A DNA stretch of 5,913 bases from Actinomycetes bacterium (GCA_030605305.1 JAUWIO010000061.1:1-5913), one strand, 5' to 3'. Shown: positions 1 to 5,913, counted from the first letter of the stretch. Notes: a model not told the origin generated them from the sequence alone. Numbers and translations: made by a program.

Positions 1-984
1 TCCCAAGAACCGAGCGTCCTCGGCCCTTCCCGTCAGGCAGCCGCCGGTTTGGGGCTTAGAGACTGGAACCGTCGCTCTATTGTCGTGGTTCCGATAGTCA
101 TCCACAACATCGTCGAAGGCGTCGCTTGTTTCGCTGGAAAACGAGAGTCTGGATTCGGTCCGTCCGAGAAGCATTTTGCACAACGCTTAAGTTCGACACT
201 CTCGCTAGCCTGGGAAAATGAGACCCTCCATCAAGCGCAACGCGACATTGCCGACGTGCTACAGGATACCCTGCTCACGTTGCCCGAGCATTTGGCGGGA
301 GTGGCGTACGCTGGTCTCCACAGGTCGGCGACGGAAGCGGCAAGAGTCGGCGGGGACTTCTACGATCTGGTCGATCTTGGGGATGGCCGGGTCGGGATCA
401 CCATCGGGGACATCGTCGGGAAGGGGATCGATGCGGCGGCCATGACATCTCTGGCGCGCAGCAGTATCGCGGCCTACGCTTATGAGCATGATTCGCCCGC
501 GAAGGTAATGTCCTTAGCCAACCGGGCGATAATATCATCAGACCCGGAAACACTTTTGACCGCTTTTTACGGTGTACTTACAGTAGGAGACGGTCGGTTT
601 GTGTACTGTTCAGCCGGGCACCCGCCTCCCTTTATTGTGAATGGTGCGGGCCTGGTCTCAAAGACGAACACGACTTCGCCGATGCTGGGTCTTCCAGCTG
701 AGCTACGCTATATTGATGAACAATGCGACCTAGACGCCGGCGGCAAGCTGATACTTTATACGGATGGTGTGATCGAAAGCCGGCGAGGCGCTGAGTTCTT
801 TGGCGAGGAACGTTTGATGTCCTTCGGGGGCACCGTTGGCGGTCGGTCTCCGGGGGTCGTTATCAAGGCGTTGCTGGCGGAGGTCGGCGAATTTACCGGC
901 GATCGCTTTAACGACGATATCGCGCTGCTGTGCGTCGAGAGGTTGCCAAACAAGGGAATCAATAGAGGGAGTCCGCATGAGTAA
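1..984 (+). CDS. GAF-PP2C (SpoIIE/RsbU-type) serine phosphatase, 5' partial
   Basis: This is the C-terminal 327 residues of a signalling protein phosphatase. The frame is open to the left edge, so the TTG at 49 is not the true start. Numbering from the first visible codon, residues about 25-75 (VVVPI, then a [13 protein letters not shown] segment) look like the end of a GAF sensor domain, followed by a linking helix. The PP2C/SpoIIE domain fills the rest: LQDTLLTLP near 87-95, the metal-binding GGDFYD at 117-122, GDIVGKG at 136-142, SAGHPPP at 204-210, YTDGVIE at 253-259 and NDDIALL at 304-310. The acidic residues expected to bind Mn/Mg are all present, so the domain looks active. Known members dephosphorylate phosphoserine on anti-sigma-factor antagonists (RsbU, SpoIIE) and so release a sigma factor. 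The partner here is not in view. The gene overlaps the next one by 8 bases. The phosphatase assignment is firm; the GAF assignment is moderate because only its end is visible. Confidence 0.93.
   Translation, partial: SQEPSVLGPSRQAAAGLGLRDWNRRSIVVVPIVIHNIVEGVACFAGKRESGFGPSEKHFAQRLSSTLSLAWENETLHQAQRDIADVLQDTLLTLPEHLAGVAYAGLHRSATEAARVGGDFYDLVDLGDGRVGITIGDIVGKGIDAAAMTSLARSSIAAYAYEHDSPAKVMSLANRAIISSDPETLLTAFYGVLTVGDGRFVYCSAGHPPPFIVNGAGLVSKTNTTSPMLGLPAELRYIDEQCDLDAGGKLILYTDGVIESRRGAEFFGEERLMSFGGTVGGRSPGVVIKALLAEVGEFTGDRFNDDIALLCVERLPNKGINRGSPHE
964..971 (+). promoter_or_regulatory. Ribosome binding site for the YyaL-family gene
   Basis: AGAGGGAG lies 5 bases before the ATG at 977. It sits inside the last codons of the phosphatase gene. 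It decides the start: the same frame is open from further upstream (a GTG/ATG-type start would be possible near 836), but that extension lies inside the conserved phosphatase region, whereas residue 1 at 977 leads straight into the family's typical N-terminus ([17 protein letters not shown]). Confidence 0.7.
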
Positions 985-2977
985 TAGACTTGCAAAAGAG
1001 AAGAGCCCCTATCTACGCCAGCACGCTGCTAATCCTGTCGATTGGTGGCCTTGGGGGGACGAAGCCTTCGCGGTCGCACAGGTCGAAGAGAAGCCTGTCT
1101 TCCTGTCTATAGGTTACTCCACCTGCCATTGGTGTCACGTGATGGCGCAAGAGTCGTTTGCCGACGCGGACGTGGCTGAGCTGCTGAATCGCGATTTCAT
1201 CAGCATCAAGGTCGATCGGGAAGAGCGTCCTGATATAGACGCCTTCTATATGGCGGCCTGCCAGGCCATGACGGGGCATGGGGGTTGGCCGTTGACGGCC
1301 ATTCTGACGCCGGACAAGAAACCGTTCTTCACCGGCACCTACTTTCCAAAGCTTGCCAAGTTCGGCCAACCTGGTCTCGTCGAGCTGTTGCCGCAGATCA
1401 GGGACGTCTGGCGCGAGCGCCGGGGCGAGGCCGAGGACGCCGGCGCTCAGTTAGTGGCTTTGATGTCCGCGGAAGAGAGCCCCGACGACGCCGCGGGCTC
1501 ACAGGAAGCCGTGGTCAATCTGGGCTTTCGCCAGCTCGCTGAAGCATTTGATTCTGTGTCAGGTGGGTTCGGCGCGTCCCCAAAATTTCCGCCCCCCCAT
1601 AATCTGACTTTTCTTTTACAATATCACGCCCGCCGGGGAAGCCGGGTTGCGCTTGAGATGGTCGAGAAGACGCTGCGAGCGATGAGAAGTGGCGGGATAT
1701 ACGACCAGGTGGGCCAGGGTTTTCATCGCTACGCGACAGATGCCGAATGGCGGGTGCCGCACTTTGAGAAGATGCTTTACGATCAGGCATTGTTGACGAT
1801 GGCATACACGCAGGCCTACCGGGTGACGGGAGCTGACGAGTACGGCCGGACGGCCCGGGAGATCTGCGAGTATGTGCGCCATGATCTCACGGCGCCCACG
1901 GGCGGTTTCTACTCTGCCGAAGATGCGGACTCCGAAGGAGAGGAGGGCAAGTTCTATGTTTGGACAGTTGCTGAGCTGAAGGCGGCGCTAGGGGAGACGG
2001 ATGCGGCTATCGTTTCGCGAATATTTGGCATTGACGATGGCCCCGCTCAACCACCTCGCTTGGCGACGCCGGACGGCGCTATTGAAGAAGGCGCTCGGAT
2101 GAAGTTATTGGCCGCTCGAGCCCGGCGCATCCGCCCTCAAAGGGACGAGAAGATCTTGGCGGACTGGAACGGTTTAATGGTAGCGGCAATGGCCGCGGCC
2201 GGGAGCGCTCTGAGCGACCAAGAGCTCGTCGAGGTGGCGGCACGGGCCATCGGTTTTGTGCTTCAAGAGATGTCTCCTGATGGTCAAGGCCTCCGACATC
2301 GGTATCACGAGGGTGAAGCCGCTATACCCGCCTTCCTCGACGACTATGCTTTTTGCGTCTGGGGGTTGTTGGAACTGTATTCAGCTACGTTCGAGACAGC
2401 ATACTTAGAGCAGGCCCTGGCGCTGACCGATGAGATGCTGGCGCGCTTTTGGGATGAAGATGCTGGCGGTTTATTTCACACGCAAGAGGACGCCGAGACC
2501 TTGTTCGTCAGGCGCAAAGAGACTCGCGATGGCGCGATCCCGGCCGGTAGTTCCGTGGCAGCGGCCAATCTTTTGCGGTTAGCCCGTTTGACCGGACGCT
2601 CGGAATACGAAGAGAAAGCCGAGGAGATCGTGGCGCTGGCGTCGGGAAAGGTCCGGCAGAATCCGGCCGCCCACACCCACCTGCTTGGCGTGATCGAAGA
2701 TCTGACCGATCCCGGCCAAGAGATCGTGATAGTGGGGAAGCGCGGCGCGCCCGGAGTATCGGACATGCTGAGAGTGGCTAATAGCGGTTTCCGCCCGGGC
2801 GCGGTTGTGCTCTGGCGAGATCCCGTGGAGGCGGCCGACGTCATCGCCTGCGCACCTTATGTCGGAAATATGCAGGCGCTGGACGGTTCTGCTACCGCCT
2901 ATGTCTGCCGGGATCACACCTGCGCGCGCCCGGTCACCGACCCTGAGGAATTCGCGCGGCTTCTAGAGAATACTTGA
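977..2977 (+). CDS. yyaL: YyaL/SSP411 family thioredoxin-domain protein (DUF255)
   Basis: The product has 666 residues, slightly short for a family usually nearer 680-690. The N-terminal thioredoxin-like domain (about residues 1-165) carries the family signature: [11 protein letters not shown] at 16-26, the redox motif C50-H-W-C53 within [21 protein letters not shown] at 78-88, and [12 protein letters not shown] then GTYFP up to about 124. The rest resembles the six-hairpin glycosidase-like (alpha/alpha toroid) domain: [10 protein letters not shown] at 196-205, QVGQGFHRY near 244-252, [10 protein letters not shown] at 261-270, [17 protein letters not shown] at 313-329 and [16 protein letters not shown] at 386-401. 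No signal peptide is visible, so it is probably cytoplasmic. The biochemical role of the family is not settled; a thiol-redox or sugar-related activity is often suggested. One region, about residues 351-376, is shorter than I expect (see findings). Translation is probably coupled to the upstream phosphatase through the 8-base overlap (977-984). The stop is 4 bases from the stop of the convergent helicase gene. Confidence 0.95.
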   Translation: MSNRLAKEKSPYLRQHAANPVDWWPWGDEAFAVAQVEEKPVFLSIGYSTCHWCHVMAQESFADADVAELLNRDFISIKVDREERPDIDAFYMAACQAMTGHGGWPLTAILTPDKKPFFTGTYFPKLAKFGQPGLVELLPQIRDVWRERRGEAEDAGAQLVALMSAEESPDDAAGSQEAVVNLGFRQLAEAFDSVSGGFGASPKFPPPHNLTFLLQYHARRGSRVALEMVEKTLRAMRSGGIYDQVGQGFHRYATDAEWRVPHFEKMLYDQALLTMAYTQAYRVTGADEYGRTAREICEYVRHDLTAPTGGFYSAEDADSEGEEGKFYVWTVAELKAALGETDAAIVSRIFGIDDGPAQPPRLATPDGAIEEGARMKLLAARARRIRPQRDEKILADWNGLMVAAMAAAGSALSDQELVEVAARAIGFVLQEMSPDGQGLRHRYHEGEAAIPAFLDDYAFCVWGLLELYSATFETAYLEQALALTDEMLARFWDEDAGGLFHTQEDAETLFVRRKETRDGAIPAGSSVAAANLLRLARLTGRSEYEEKAEEIVALASGKVRQNPAAHTHLLGVIEDLTDPGQEIVIVGKRGAPGVSDMLRVANSGFRPGAVVLWRDPVEAADVIACAPYVGNMQALDGSATAYVCRDHTCARPVTDPEEFARLLENT

Positions 2978-2981
2978 CCGG

Positions 2982-4205
2982 CTAGCGGCGGCGGACACGC
3001 CGGCTCATCGACCTGCGGGCCCCACTCCTGAAAACGGCCCGTCCGGTCCGTGCCATGGGTTTCACTTCTGAACTTGGCACATAGCGCTTGTGGTAGTCGA
3101 AGCCCTCGAGATCGCGGTATTCGAAGTTCTTCTTAATGTAGCCCTCGATAGCCCGTAGATTCCCTAGCTCTTCAGCCGACATGAACATATAGGCGGTTCC
3201 AGTTGCCTGGGCACGGCCTGTCCGTCCGATGCGATGGACATAATCCTCCGGATTATCCGGTATGTCGTAGTTGATGACGTGGGAGACTCCCTCAACATCG
3301 ATTCCGCGGGCTACCACGTCCGTGCCCACCAGGACTCGGCACTTGCCGGATCTGAAATCCTCGAGTGTGCGCTGACGTTGGCCTTGACTAAGATCCGAGT
3401 GAATCGGCGCAGCCGAGATACCGGCCCGTTCGAGGGTCTGGTAGACAATGTCCGCCCGGCGCTTTGTCTGGATGAACACCAGGACGCGCGACATCTCATC
3501 GCGCTTAAGCATGGCGATCAACAGGTCCGTCTTCTGCATCGAATCGACCGGGTAGACGGACTGCTCGACCGTGTCGACCGGCATCGACCGCGGGCCGATC
3601 TCGATCTGTATTGGATCTTTTAAGGTCCGCCCGATAACCGATAAGACATTCGGCGAGATGGTGGCGGAGAAGAGCAGGCTCTGCCGCTCTTTGGGGAGCT
3701 TGTCGACGATCTGGCTGACATCGGGCCAAAAGCCCATATCCAGCATCCGGTCCGCTTCGTCGAGCACGAAGACCTCGACCGAAGAGAGGCTGATCCGGCG
3801 CTTGCGTATGTAATCCAGCAGACGTCCCGGTGTGGCGATGAGTAGATCGACCCCATCGTCCAAAGCCTTTTCTTGTTTTTCGTAAGGCACACCGCCGTAA
3901 ACCGCCGTGACCTTAAAGTCTGTAAACCGTGCGCAAGCTTCAGCCACTTCTGTTATCTGGCTCGCAAGTTCACGCGTTGGCGTGACGACCAGGGCTTTGA
4001 TACCCTTTTTATTGCTGATGCGCGCCAAGATGGGCAGTATGAACGCTGCCGTCTTTCCAGTTCCAGTCTGCGCGCAACCGATGATGTCGCGTCCCTCCAG
4101 GCCTAGCGGTATCGCCTTTTCCTGGAGGGGTGTGGGCTCTGTGTAGCCCATCTCTGCAACGCCCCGAACCAGGGCGTCATCTAATCCTAAACGCCCAAAA
4201 GGCAT
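2982..4205 (-). CDS. rhlE: RhlE-like DEAD-box ATP-dependent RNA helicase
   Basis: This is a 407-residue helicase with the complete set of DEAD-box motifs. They are the Q motif GYTEPTPLQ at 20-28, motif I AQTGTGKT at 45-52, Ia PTRELA at 76-81, GG at 104-105, Ib TPGR at 125-128, II DEAD at 149-152, III SAT at 180-182, IV VFIQTKRRAD at 243-252, V GTDVVARGID at 294-303 and VI HRIGRTGRA at 324-332. Such enzymes unwind short RNA duplexes using ATP, in ribosome assembly or RNA decay. The N-terminus (F-x-x-LGL) and the compact two-RecA core favour the RhlE branch over DeaD or DbpA, because no extra C-terminal RNA-binding domain follows. The last 20 residues are very basic (ending RRSMSRRVRRR) and could hold RNA. 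The start is fixed by an in-frame TGA directly before the ATG (4206-4208) and by a good ribosome binding site. It converges with the YyaL-family gene and has its own upstream spacer, so it is probably monocistronic. The helicase call is certain; the exact subgroup is less so. Confidence 0.95.
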   Translation of the reverse strand: MPFGRLGLDDALVRGVAEMGYTEPTPLQEKAIPLGLEGRDIIGCAQTGTGKTAAFILPILARISNKKGIKALVVTPTRELASQITEVAEACARFTDFKVTAVYGGVPYEKQEKALDDGVDLLIATPGRLLDYIRKRRISLSSVEVFVLDEADRMLDMGFWPDVSQIVDKLPKERQSLLFSATISPNVLSVIGRTLKDPIQIEIGPRSMPVDTVEQSVYPVDSMQKTDLLIAMLKRDEMSRVLVFIQTKRRADIVYQTLERAGISAAPIHSDLSQGQRQRTLEDFRSGKCRVLVGTDVVARGIDVEGVSHVINYDIPDNPEDYVHRIGRTGRAQATGTAYMFMSAEELGNLRAIEGYIKKNFEYRDLEGFDYHKRYVPSSEVKPMARTGRAVFRSGARRSMSRRVRRR

Positions 4206-4213
4206 TCAAATCG

Positions 4214-4220
4214 CTCCTTT
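4214..4220 (-). promoter_or_regulatory. Ribosome binding site for the helicase gene
   Basis: On the minus strand this reads AAAGGAG, 8 bases before the ATG at 4205. It is a strong Shine-Dalgarno match and, together with the stop codon touching the ATG, settles the start. Confidence 0.75.
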
Positions 4221-4250
4221 ACCTGTACACTCTCTTTTATCAACCTTCCC

Positions 4251-4279
4251 AGTATAACCTACTAAGAAAAATCCATGAA
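4251..4279 (-). promoter_or_regulatory. Candidate sigma70-type promoter for the helicase gene
   Basis: On the minus strand, TTCATG (4274-4279; 3 of 6 matches to TTGACA) and TATACT (4251-4256; 5 of 6 matches to TATAAT) are separated by exactly 17 bases. They lie in a locally AT-rich spacer. Transcription would start near 4244 and give a leader of roughly 38 bases containing the ribosome binding site. The -10 box is good and the -35 box weak. No experimental support is available from sequence alone. Confidence 0.4.
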
Positions 4280-4290
4280 TACCTGATAAA

Positions 4291-4638
4291 ATGGGGATGG
4301 AGATGGAGAACGAGATTTTAATAGAGTTCCTGTACTTTGACGACTGCCCGTTCTATCAGAAGGCAGAAGAGCTGCTCGAATCGGTCCTTCGTGAGCGAGG
4401 GATAGAGGCGCAGCTCGTCAAGAAAAACATTGTCGACCGAGAAACCGCTCGAGCAGAGAAGTTTGTCGGTTCTCCGTCTATTCGCGTAAACGGCGAAGAT
4501 ATCGACCCGGCCGCGCGAGCTACCACGACCTATAGTCTGATGTGCCGCGTCTACTGGGTCAAAGGCGGCTTCTTGGGCTGGCCGACCCGCGAGATGATTG
4601 AAACGGCGTTGTTGGAGGCGGCCGGACAGGAGCGGTAA
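4291..4638 (+). CDS. DF-family (seleno)protein-like, thioredoxin-fold protein, cysteine form
   Basis: This is a small protein of 115 residues (111 if it starts at 4303) resembling what databases call DF family (seleno)proteins, a thioredoxin-like group. The visible hallmarks are a first beta strand ending in LYFDDCP (residues 14-20), a helix, then FVGSPSIRVNGEDIDP (58-73) with the thioredoxin-type Ser-Pro turn, and MCRVYW (84-89). Some relatives carry selenocysteine at the first cysteine; here C19 is an ordinary TGC codon. Only C19 and C85 are present and there is no CXXC motif, so any disulfide chemistry would use C19 alone, C19 with C85, or a partner thiol. It is probably cytoplasmic, as no signal sequence is seen. 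Three in-frame ATGs (4291, 4297, 4303) compete, with an in-frame TGA at 4276. The third has GGGG six bases upstream and may be the real start. The cysteine-rich gene follows 91 bases downstream on the same strand. The family call is from memory of the motif pattern; the substrate is unknown. Confidence 0.8.
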   Translation: MGMEMENEILIEFLYFDDCPFYQKAEELLESVLRERGIEAQLVKKNIVDRETARAEKFVGSPSIRVNGEDIDPAARATTTYSLMCRVYWVKGGFLGWPTREMIETALLEAAGQER

Positions 4639-4653
4639 AGCGCCAGGTCATCC

Positions 4654-4682
4654 TTGTTGGATTTGCGAAATTCAGCTAATAT
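4654..4682 (+). promoter_or_regulatory. Weak candidate promoter before the cysteine-rich gene
   Basis: TTGTTG (4654-4659, 3 of 6 to TTGACA) and TAATAT (4677-4682, 4 of 6 to TATAAT) are 17 bases apart in the 91-base gap. If used, transcription would start near 4689-4690, just past the left arm of the hairpin at 4683-4713, so only read-through RNA from the thioredoxin-like gene would contain that hairpin. Weak boxes; treat as a hypothesis. Confidence 0.25.
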
Positions 4683-4713
4683 CTTGTCTCTGCCTTCGGG
4701 CCGGACAGACAAG
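4683..4713 (+). other. RNA hairpin in the leader of the cysteine-rich gene
   Basis: CTTGTCT (4683-4689) pairs perfectly with AGACAAG (4707-4713). Inside it a second small stem, GCC/GGC, is closed by a TTCG tetraloop (4692-4701), the C(UUCG)G type known to be very stable in RNA. An asymmetric internal loop (2 and 5 bases) separates the stems. The right arm runs into the AGAGGA ribosome binding site. No T-run follows, so it is not a typical intrinsic terminator. It could modulate translation or protect or end the upstream message. Confidence 0.5.
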
Positions 4714-4717
4714 AGGA
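4712..4717 (+). promoter_or_regulatory. Ribosome binding site for the cysteine-rich gene, long spacing
   Basis: AGAGGA lies 12 bases before the ATG at 4730, longer than the usual 5-9. Its first two bases belong to the right arm of the hairpin at 4683-4713. It is the only purine-rich site between the in-frame TGA at 4721 and the gap upstream that could serve this ATG. Confidence 0.45.
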
Positions 4718-4729
4718 AGCTGATCGCAA

Positions 4730-5098
4730 ATGAAGGAAACCGACTTAACCAAGATCCGCTTTAACTACTGGATCGAAAACCTCACAGATGAAGAAGTAGA
4801 GCGTTTTATCAGCGACGCTCAGAACTGCCTCGAACTCGATCGATGTTTCGTCTATTGTCTCGACTCTGACTGCGACTATTTTAACCTTCTCCTCATGGCG
4901 CGCACCCCGACAGCCGATTTTCGCCGGACAGTCATAGACTGGGTGGATTCGGTCAGCGAGGAAGATCTCCGCGGCCTACTGGAAAAGGGCGTTGTCTGCG
5001 GTGAGCAGTCGTTTTGCATGAACTTCTGCGGCAGCGACGATTGCCAGTTCAGACGGCTTATCCGCGATCTTTGCGCTATCAGCGAGTTTGTCGCTTAG
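4730..5098 (+). CDS. Uncharacterised cysteine-rich protein with a duplicated CX5CX3CX4C module
   Basis: I do not recognise this 122-residue protein. It has nine cysteines (33, 39, 43, 48, 90, 96, 100, 105, 115). The first eight form two clusters with identical spacing, C-x5-C-x3-C-x4-C. The surrounding residues also align with a 57-residue offset: W14/W71, the acidic run TDEEV at 19-23 with SEEDL at 76-80, E35/E92 and D47/D104. The whole protein is therefore an ancient tandem duplication of one module. No signal peptide or membrane segment is visible and the protein is acidic, so it is probably cytoplasmic. Each cluster could hold a zinc ion or Fe-S cluster, or form disulfides; nothing in the sequence decides between these. 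An in-frame TGA at 4721 makes the ATG at 4730 the first possible start. The thioredoxin-like gene upstream on the same strand may be a functional partner. The stop lies 2 bases from the stop of the convergent cytochrome gene. That the gene is real is supported by the duplication pattern itself. Confidence 0.85.
   Translation: MKETDLTKIRFNYWIENLTDEEVERFISDAQNCLELDRCFVYCLDSDCDYFNLLLMARTPTADFRRTVIDWVDSVSEEDLRGLLEKGVVCGEQSFCMNFCGSDDCQFRRLIRDLCAISEFVA
4769..4882 (+). repeat. Protein-level repeat unit 1 (residues 14-51) of the cysteine-rich protein
   Basis: First copy of the duplicated module, starting at W14 and containing C33, C39, C43 and C48. By my alignment it matches the second copy without gaps: 8 identical positions of 38 (W, E, all four C, E35, D47), with most of the helix before the first cysteine conservatively substituted. 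The DNA itself is no longer visibly similar, so the duplication is old. Confidence 0.7.
4940..5053 (+). repeat. Protein-level repeat unit 2 (residues 71-108) of the cysteine-rich protein
   Basis: Second copy of the module, starting at W71 and containing C90, C96, C100 and C105 with the same x5-x3-x4 spacing as the first copy. An extra cysteine, C115, follows and has no counterpart in unit 1, where the equivalent position (residue 58) is arginine. Confidence 0.7.
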
Positions 5099-5101
5099 CG
5101 C
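5073..5101. terminator. Hairpin across the convergent stop codons, possible shared terminator
   Basis: GCGCTA (5073-5078) pairs with TAGCGC (5096-5101) and AGCGA (5081-5085) pairs with TCGCT (5091-5095). This gives 11 base pairs with a 2-base bulge (TC) and a GTTTG loop. It spans the end of the cysteine-rich gene, including its TAG, and touches the stop codon of the cytochrome gene (5101-5103, minus strand). A hairpin at a tail-to-tail junction is where a two-way terminator is expected. However, no T-run follows on either strand, so it is not a classical intrinsic terminator. Confidence 0.4.
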
Positions 5102-5913
5102 TATCTGAGGCGATAGAAGTAGAGTTCTTTCGGCGGTTTTTCGTTCTCGCTATGACAATAAGCGCAAAACTCCACCATGTGGCATTCCTGACATGACTCA
5201 CCGACTTCAGCACTGACATCTCGGTGGCCTTGCGGCCAGACTGTCGCCGCTCCGGCCGCGGTTCCTTCAAGGTACTGCTCGTGATGGCATTGGGCGCAGC
5301 GGTCGTCGGCCCGCTCGTCTTGATGGCATTGGGCGCACCTCTTCGCGGACTCCTCGAAGTTTGCGTGCTCGCGCGCCCATCTAGGAAACCCGGCCTGCGA
5401 ACTGTAGAAGCGCTCACCATCGCCGATATTGTGGGGCATGGCGATACCGTTATGGCAACCTGTACAGTCAGGCGGGGCATCGCCGCTTGTGTGGCGCGGA
5501 TGACAGGCAAAGCACTCCCCGTAATTTTTGGCGGCCACGCGCCCATGTCTGGCCCCGCTCCAACCGGCTAAGGAATGGTCGAGCAACCCGGAGTCGGGCG
5601 TGGGGACCGATTTAACGTGGCAGGACCCACAGTCAGTGGGCGGGAACTCAGCGAAACCTATTTCATCGAGGAGGCGGTCGTCCCGGTAAGCGGCAGAAGT
5701 CGAGTGGCACCTCGAGCACCCGGAACGCATGGTTAGGTAGTCGGTGTACTCAAAAGCCGGCGCCTCCATCGTAAGCGGTTTGTAGCGCCCGGCATTCTTG
5801 TGTGCGACCCGATTGTGGCATTGGACACACGGCAGCCCCGCTTTCACGTGTTCAGCATGGCGCTCTCTGGGGCGACCGGCCACTGCCGTACTGTTTGCCG
5901 TCTTATCGTGACA
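5101..5913 (-). CDS. Multiheme c-type cytochrome (cytochrome c3-like family), 5' partial
   Basis: The frame is open to the right edge, so the N-terminus is missing; 270 residues are visible. Numbering from the edge, nine complete heme-attachment CXXCH motifs start at residues 29, 66, 95, 134, 150, 193, 206, 241 and 250. The first two visible residues are C-H, the likely end of a tenth. That is about one heme per 27 residues, typical of electron-transfer wires. Many other histidines (19, 22, 38, 113, 123, 141, 161, 183, 211, 230) could be the second axial ligands. H19-x2-H22 before C29 recalls the spacing in NapC/NirT and cytochrome c3-like proteins. Hemes are attached outside the cytoplasmic membrane, so a signal peptide or membrane anchor should lie in the missing part. 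The last two motifs are only 4 residues apart, and the tail after them is short, with no membrane segment. The likely role is electron transfer in anaerobic respiration; the redox partner is not in view. The GTG at 5883 is not a credible start, because the heme-like C-H lies upstream of it. Confidence 0.92.
   Translation of the reverse strand, partial: CHDKTANSTAVAGRPRERHAEHVKAGLPCVQCHNRVAHKNAGRYKPLTMEAPAFEYTDYLTMRSGCSRCHSTSAAYRDDRLLDEIGFAEFPPTDCGSCHVKSVPTPDSGLLDHSLAGWSGARHGRVAAKNYGECFACHPRHTSGDAPPDCTGCHNGIAMPHNIGDGERFYSSQAGFPRWAREHANFEESAKRCAQCHQDERADDRCAQCHHEQYLEGTAAGAATVWPQGHRDVSAEVGESCQECHMVEFCAYCHSENEKPPKELYFYRLR

Noticed and set aside
49..51. TTG at 49 as the start of the phosphatase
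   Set aside because: The frame is open to the left edge, and the GAF-like domain would be cut in half by starting here, so the gene is treated as 5' partial.
836..976. N-terminal extension of the YyaL-family gene back to 836
   Set aside because: The frame is open, but the extension has no family similarity and lies over the conserved end of the phosphatase domain. A good ribosome binding site and the canonical N-terminus point to 977.
2989..3002. Hairpin CGGCG-GACA-CGCCG near the convergent ends of the YyaL-family and helicase genes
   Set aside because: Only five GC pairs, no T-run on either strand, and it lies in the arginine-rich C-terminal codons of the helicase, where GC-rich short pairings arise by chance.
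3234..3623. Open frame of 129 codons on the plus strand opposite the helicase
   Set aside because: Shadow of the DEAD-box gene, whose motifs run without interruption through this stretch; no ribosome binding site or family similarity.
4130..4321. Short plus-strand open frame overlapping the helicase start and the spacer
   Set aside because: It crosses the helicase N-terminus, the spacer and the start of the thioredoxin-like gene, with no coding signal of its own.
4345..4347. Possible selenocysteine at the first redox position of the thioredoxin-like protein
   Set aside because: Relatives may use TGA there, but here the codon is TGC, an ordinary cysteine, and no recoding is needed to read the gene.
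5224..5571. Open frame of 115 codons on the plus strand
   Set aside because: It lies entirely over the multiheme cytochrome. The CXXCH pattern on the minus strand is decisive, and the plus-strand product shows no recognisable motif.

Overview
The window is a gene-dense bacterial fragment, GC-rich by eye, with six protein genes, almost no spare DNA and no RNA gene, insertion sequence or CRISPR array that I can see. The taxon cannot be fixed from the sequence. A SpoIIE/RsbU-type phosphatase, a DF-family thioredoxin-like protein and a densely packed multiheme cytochrome c together would fit an environmental, Gram-positive-type lineage such as a deep-branching actinobacterium living on anaerobic respiration. 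That placement is inference.

Layout. (1) Positions 1-984, plus strand: the 3' part of a GAF + PP2C/SpoIIE phosphatase, cut by the left edge. (2) Positions 977-2977, plus: a YyaL/SSP411 (DUF255) thioredoxin-domain protein whose start lies inside the phosphatase gene, so the two are probably translationally coupled. (3) Positions 2982-4205, minus: an RhlE-like DEAD-box RNA helicase, convergent with gene 2. (4) An AT-richer spacer at 4206-4290 carries the helicase ribosome binding site and a plausible helicase promoter. (5) Positions 4291-4638, plus: a small DF-family thioredoxin-like protein. (6) Positions 4730-5098, plus: an unrecognised 122-residue protein with nine cysteines. (7) Positions 5101-5913, minus: a multiheme cytochrome c with nine complete CXXCH motifs, cut by the right edge in the middle of a probable tenth.

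The most interesting object is the 122-residue protein. It is an internal duplication with a 57-residue period, and each half carries the same cysteine spacing, C-x5-C-x3-C-x4-C. I do not recognise the family. It looks like a two-site metal, Fe-S or disulfide protein, and it sits 91 bases behind a thioredoxin-like gene.

How the genes may work together. Genes 1 and 2 look like one unit linking a stress or signalling phosphatase to a thiol protein. Genes 5 and 6 may form a second thiol or metal unit. The cytochrome belongs to an electron-transfer cluster that continues beyond the right edge. Four of the six products depend on cysteine chemistry or heme attachment through cysteine, but the shared theme is an inference from proximity only. 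Two RNA-level structures also stand out: a hairpin abutting the ribosome binding site of the cysteine-rich gene, and an 11-bp hairpin spanning the convergent stop codons near 5100.
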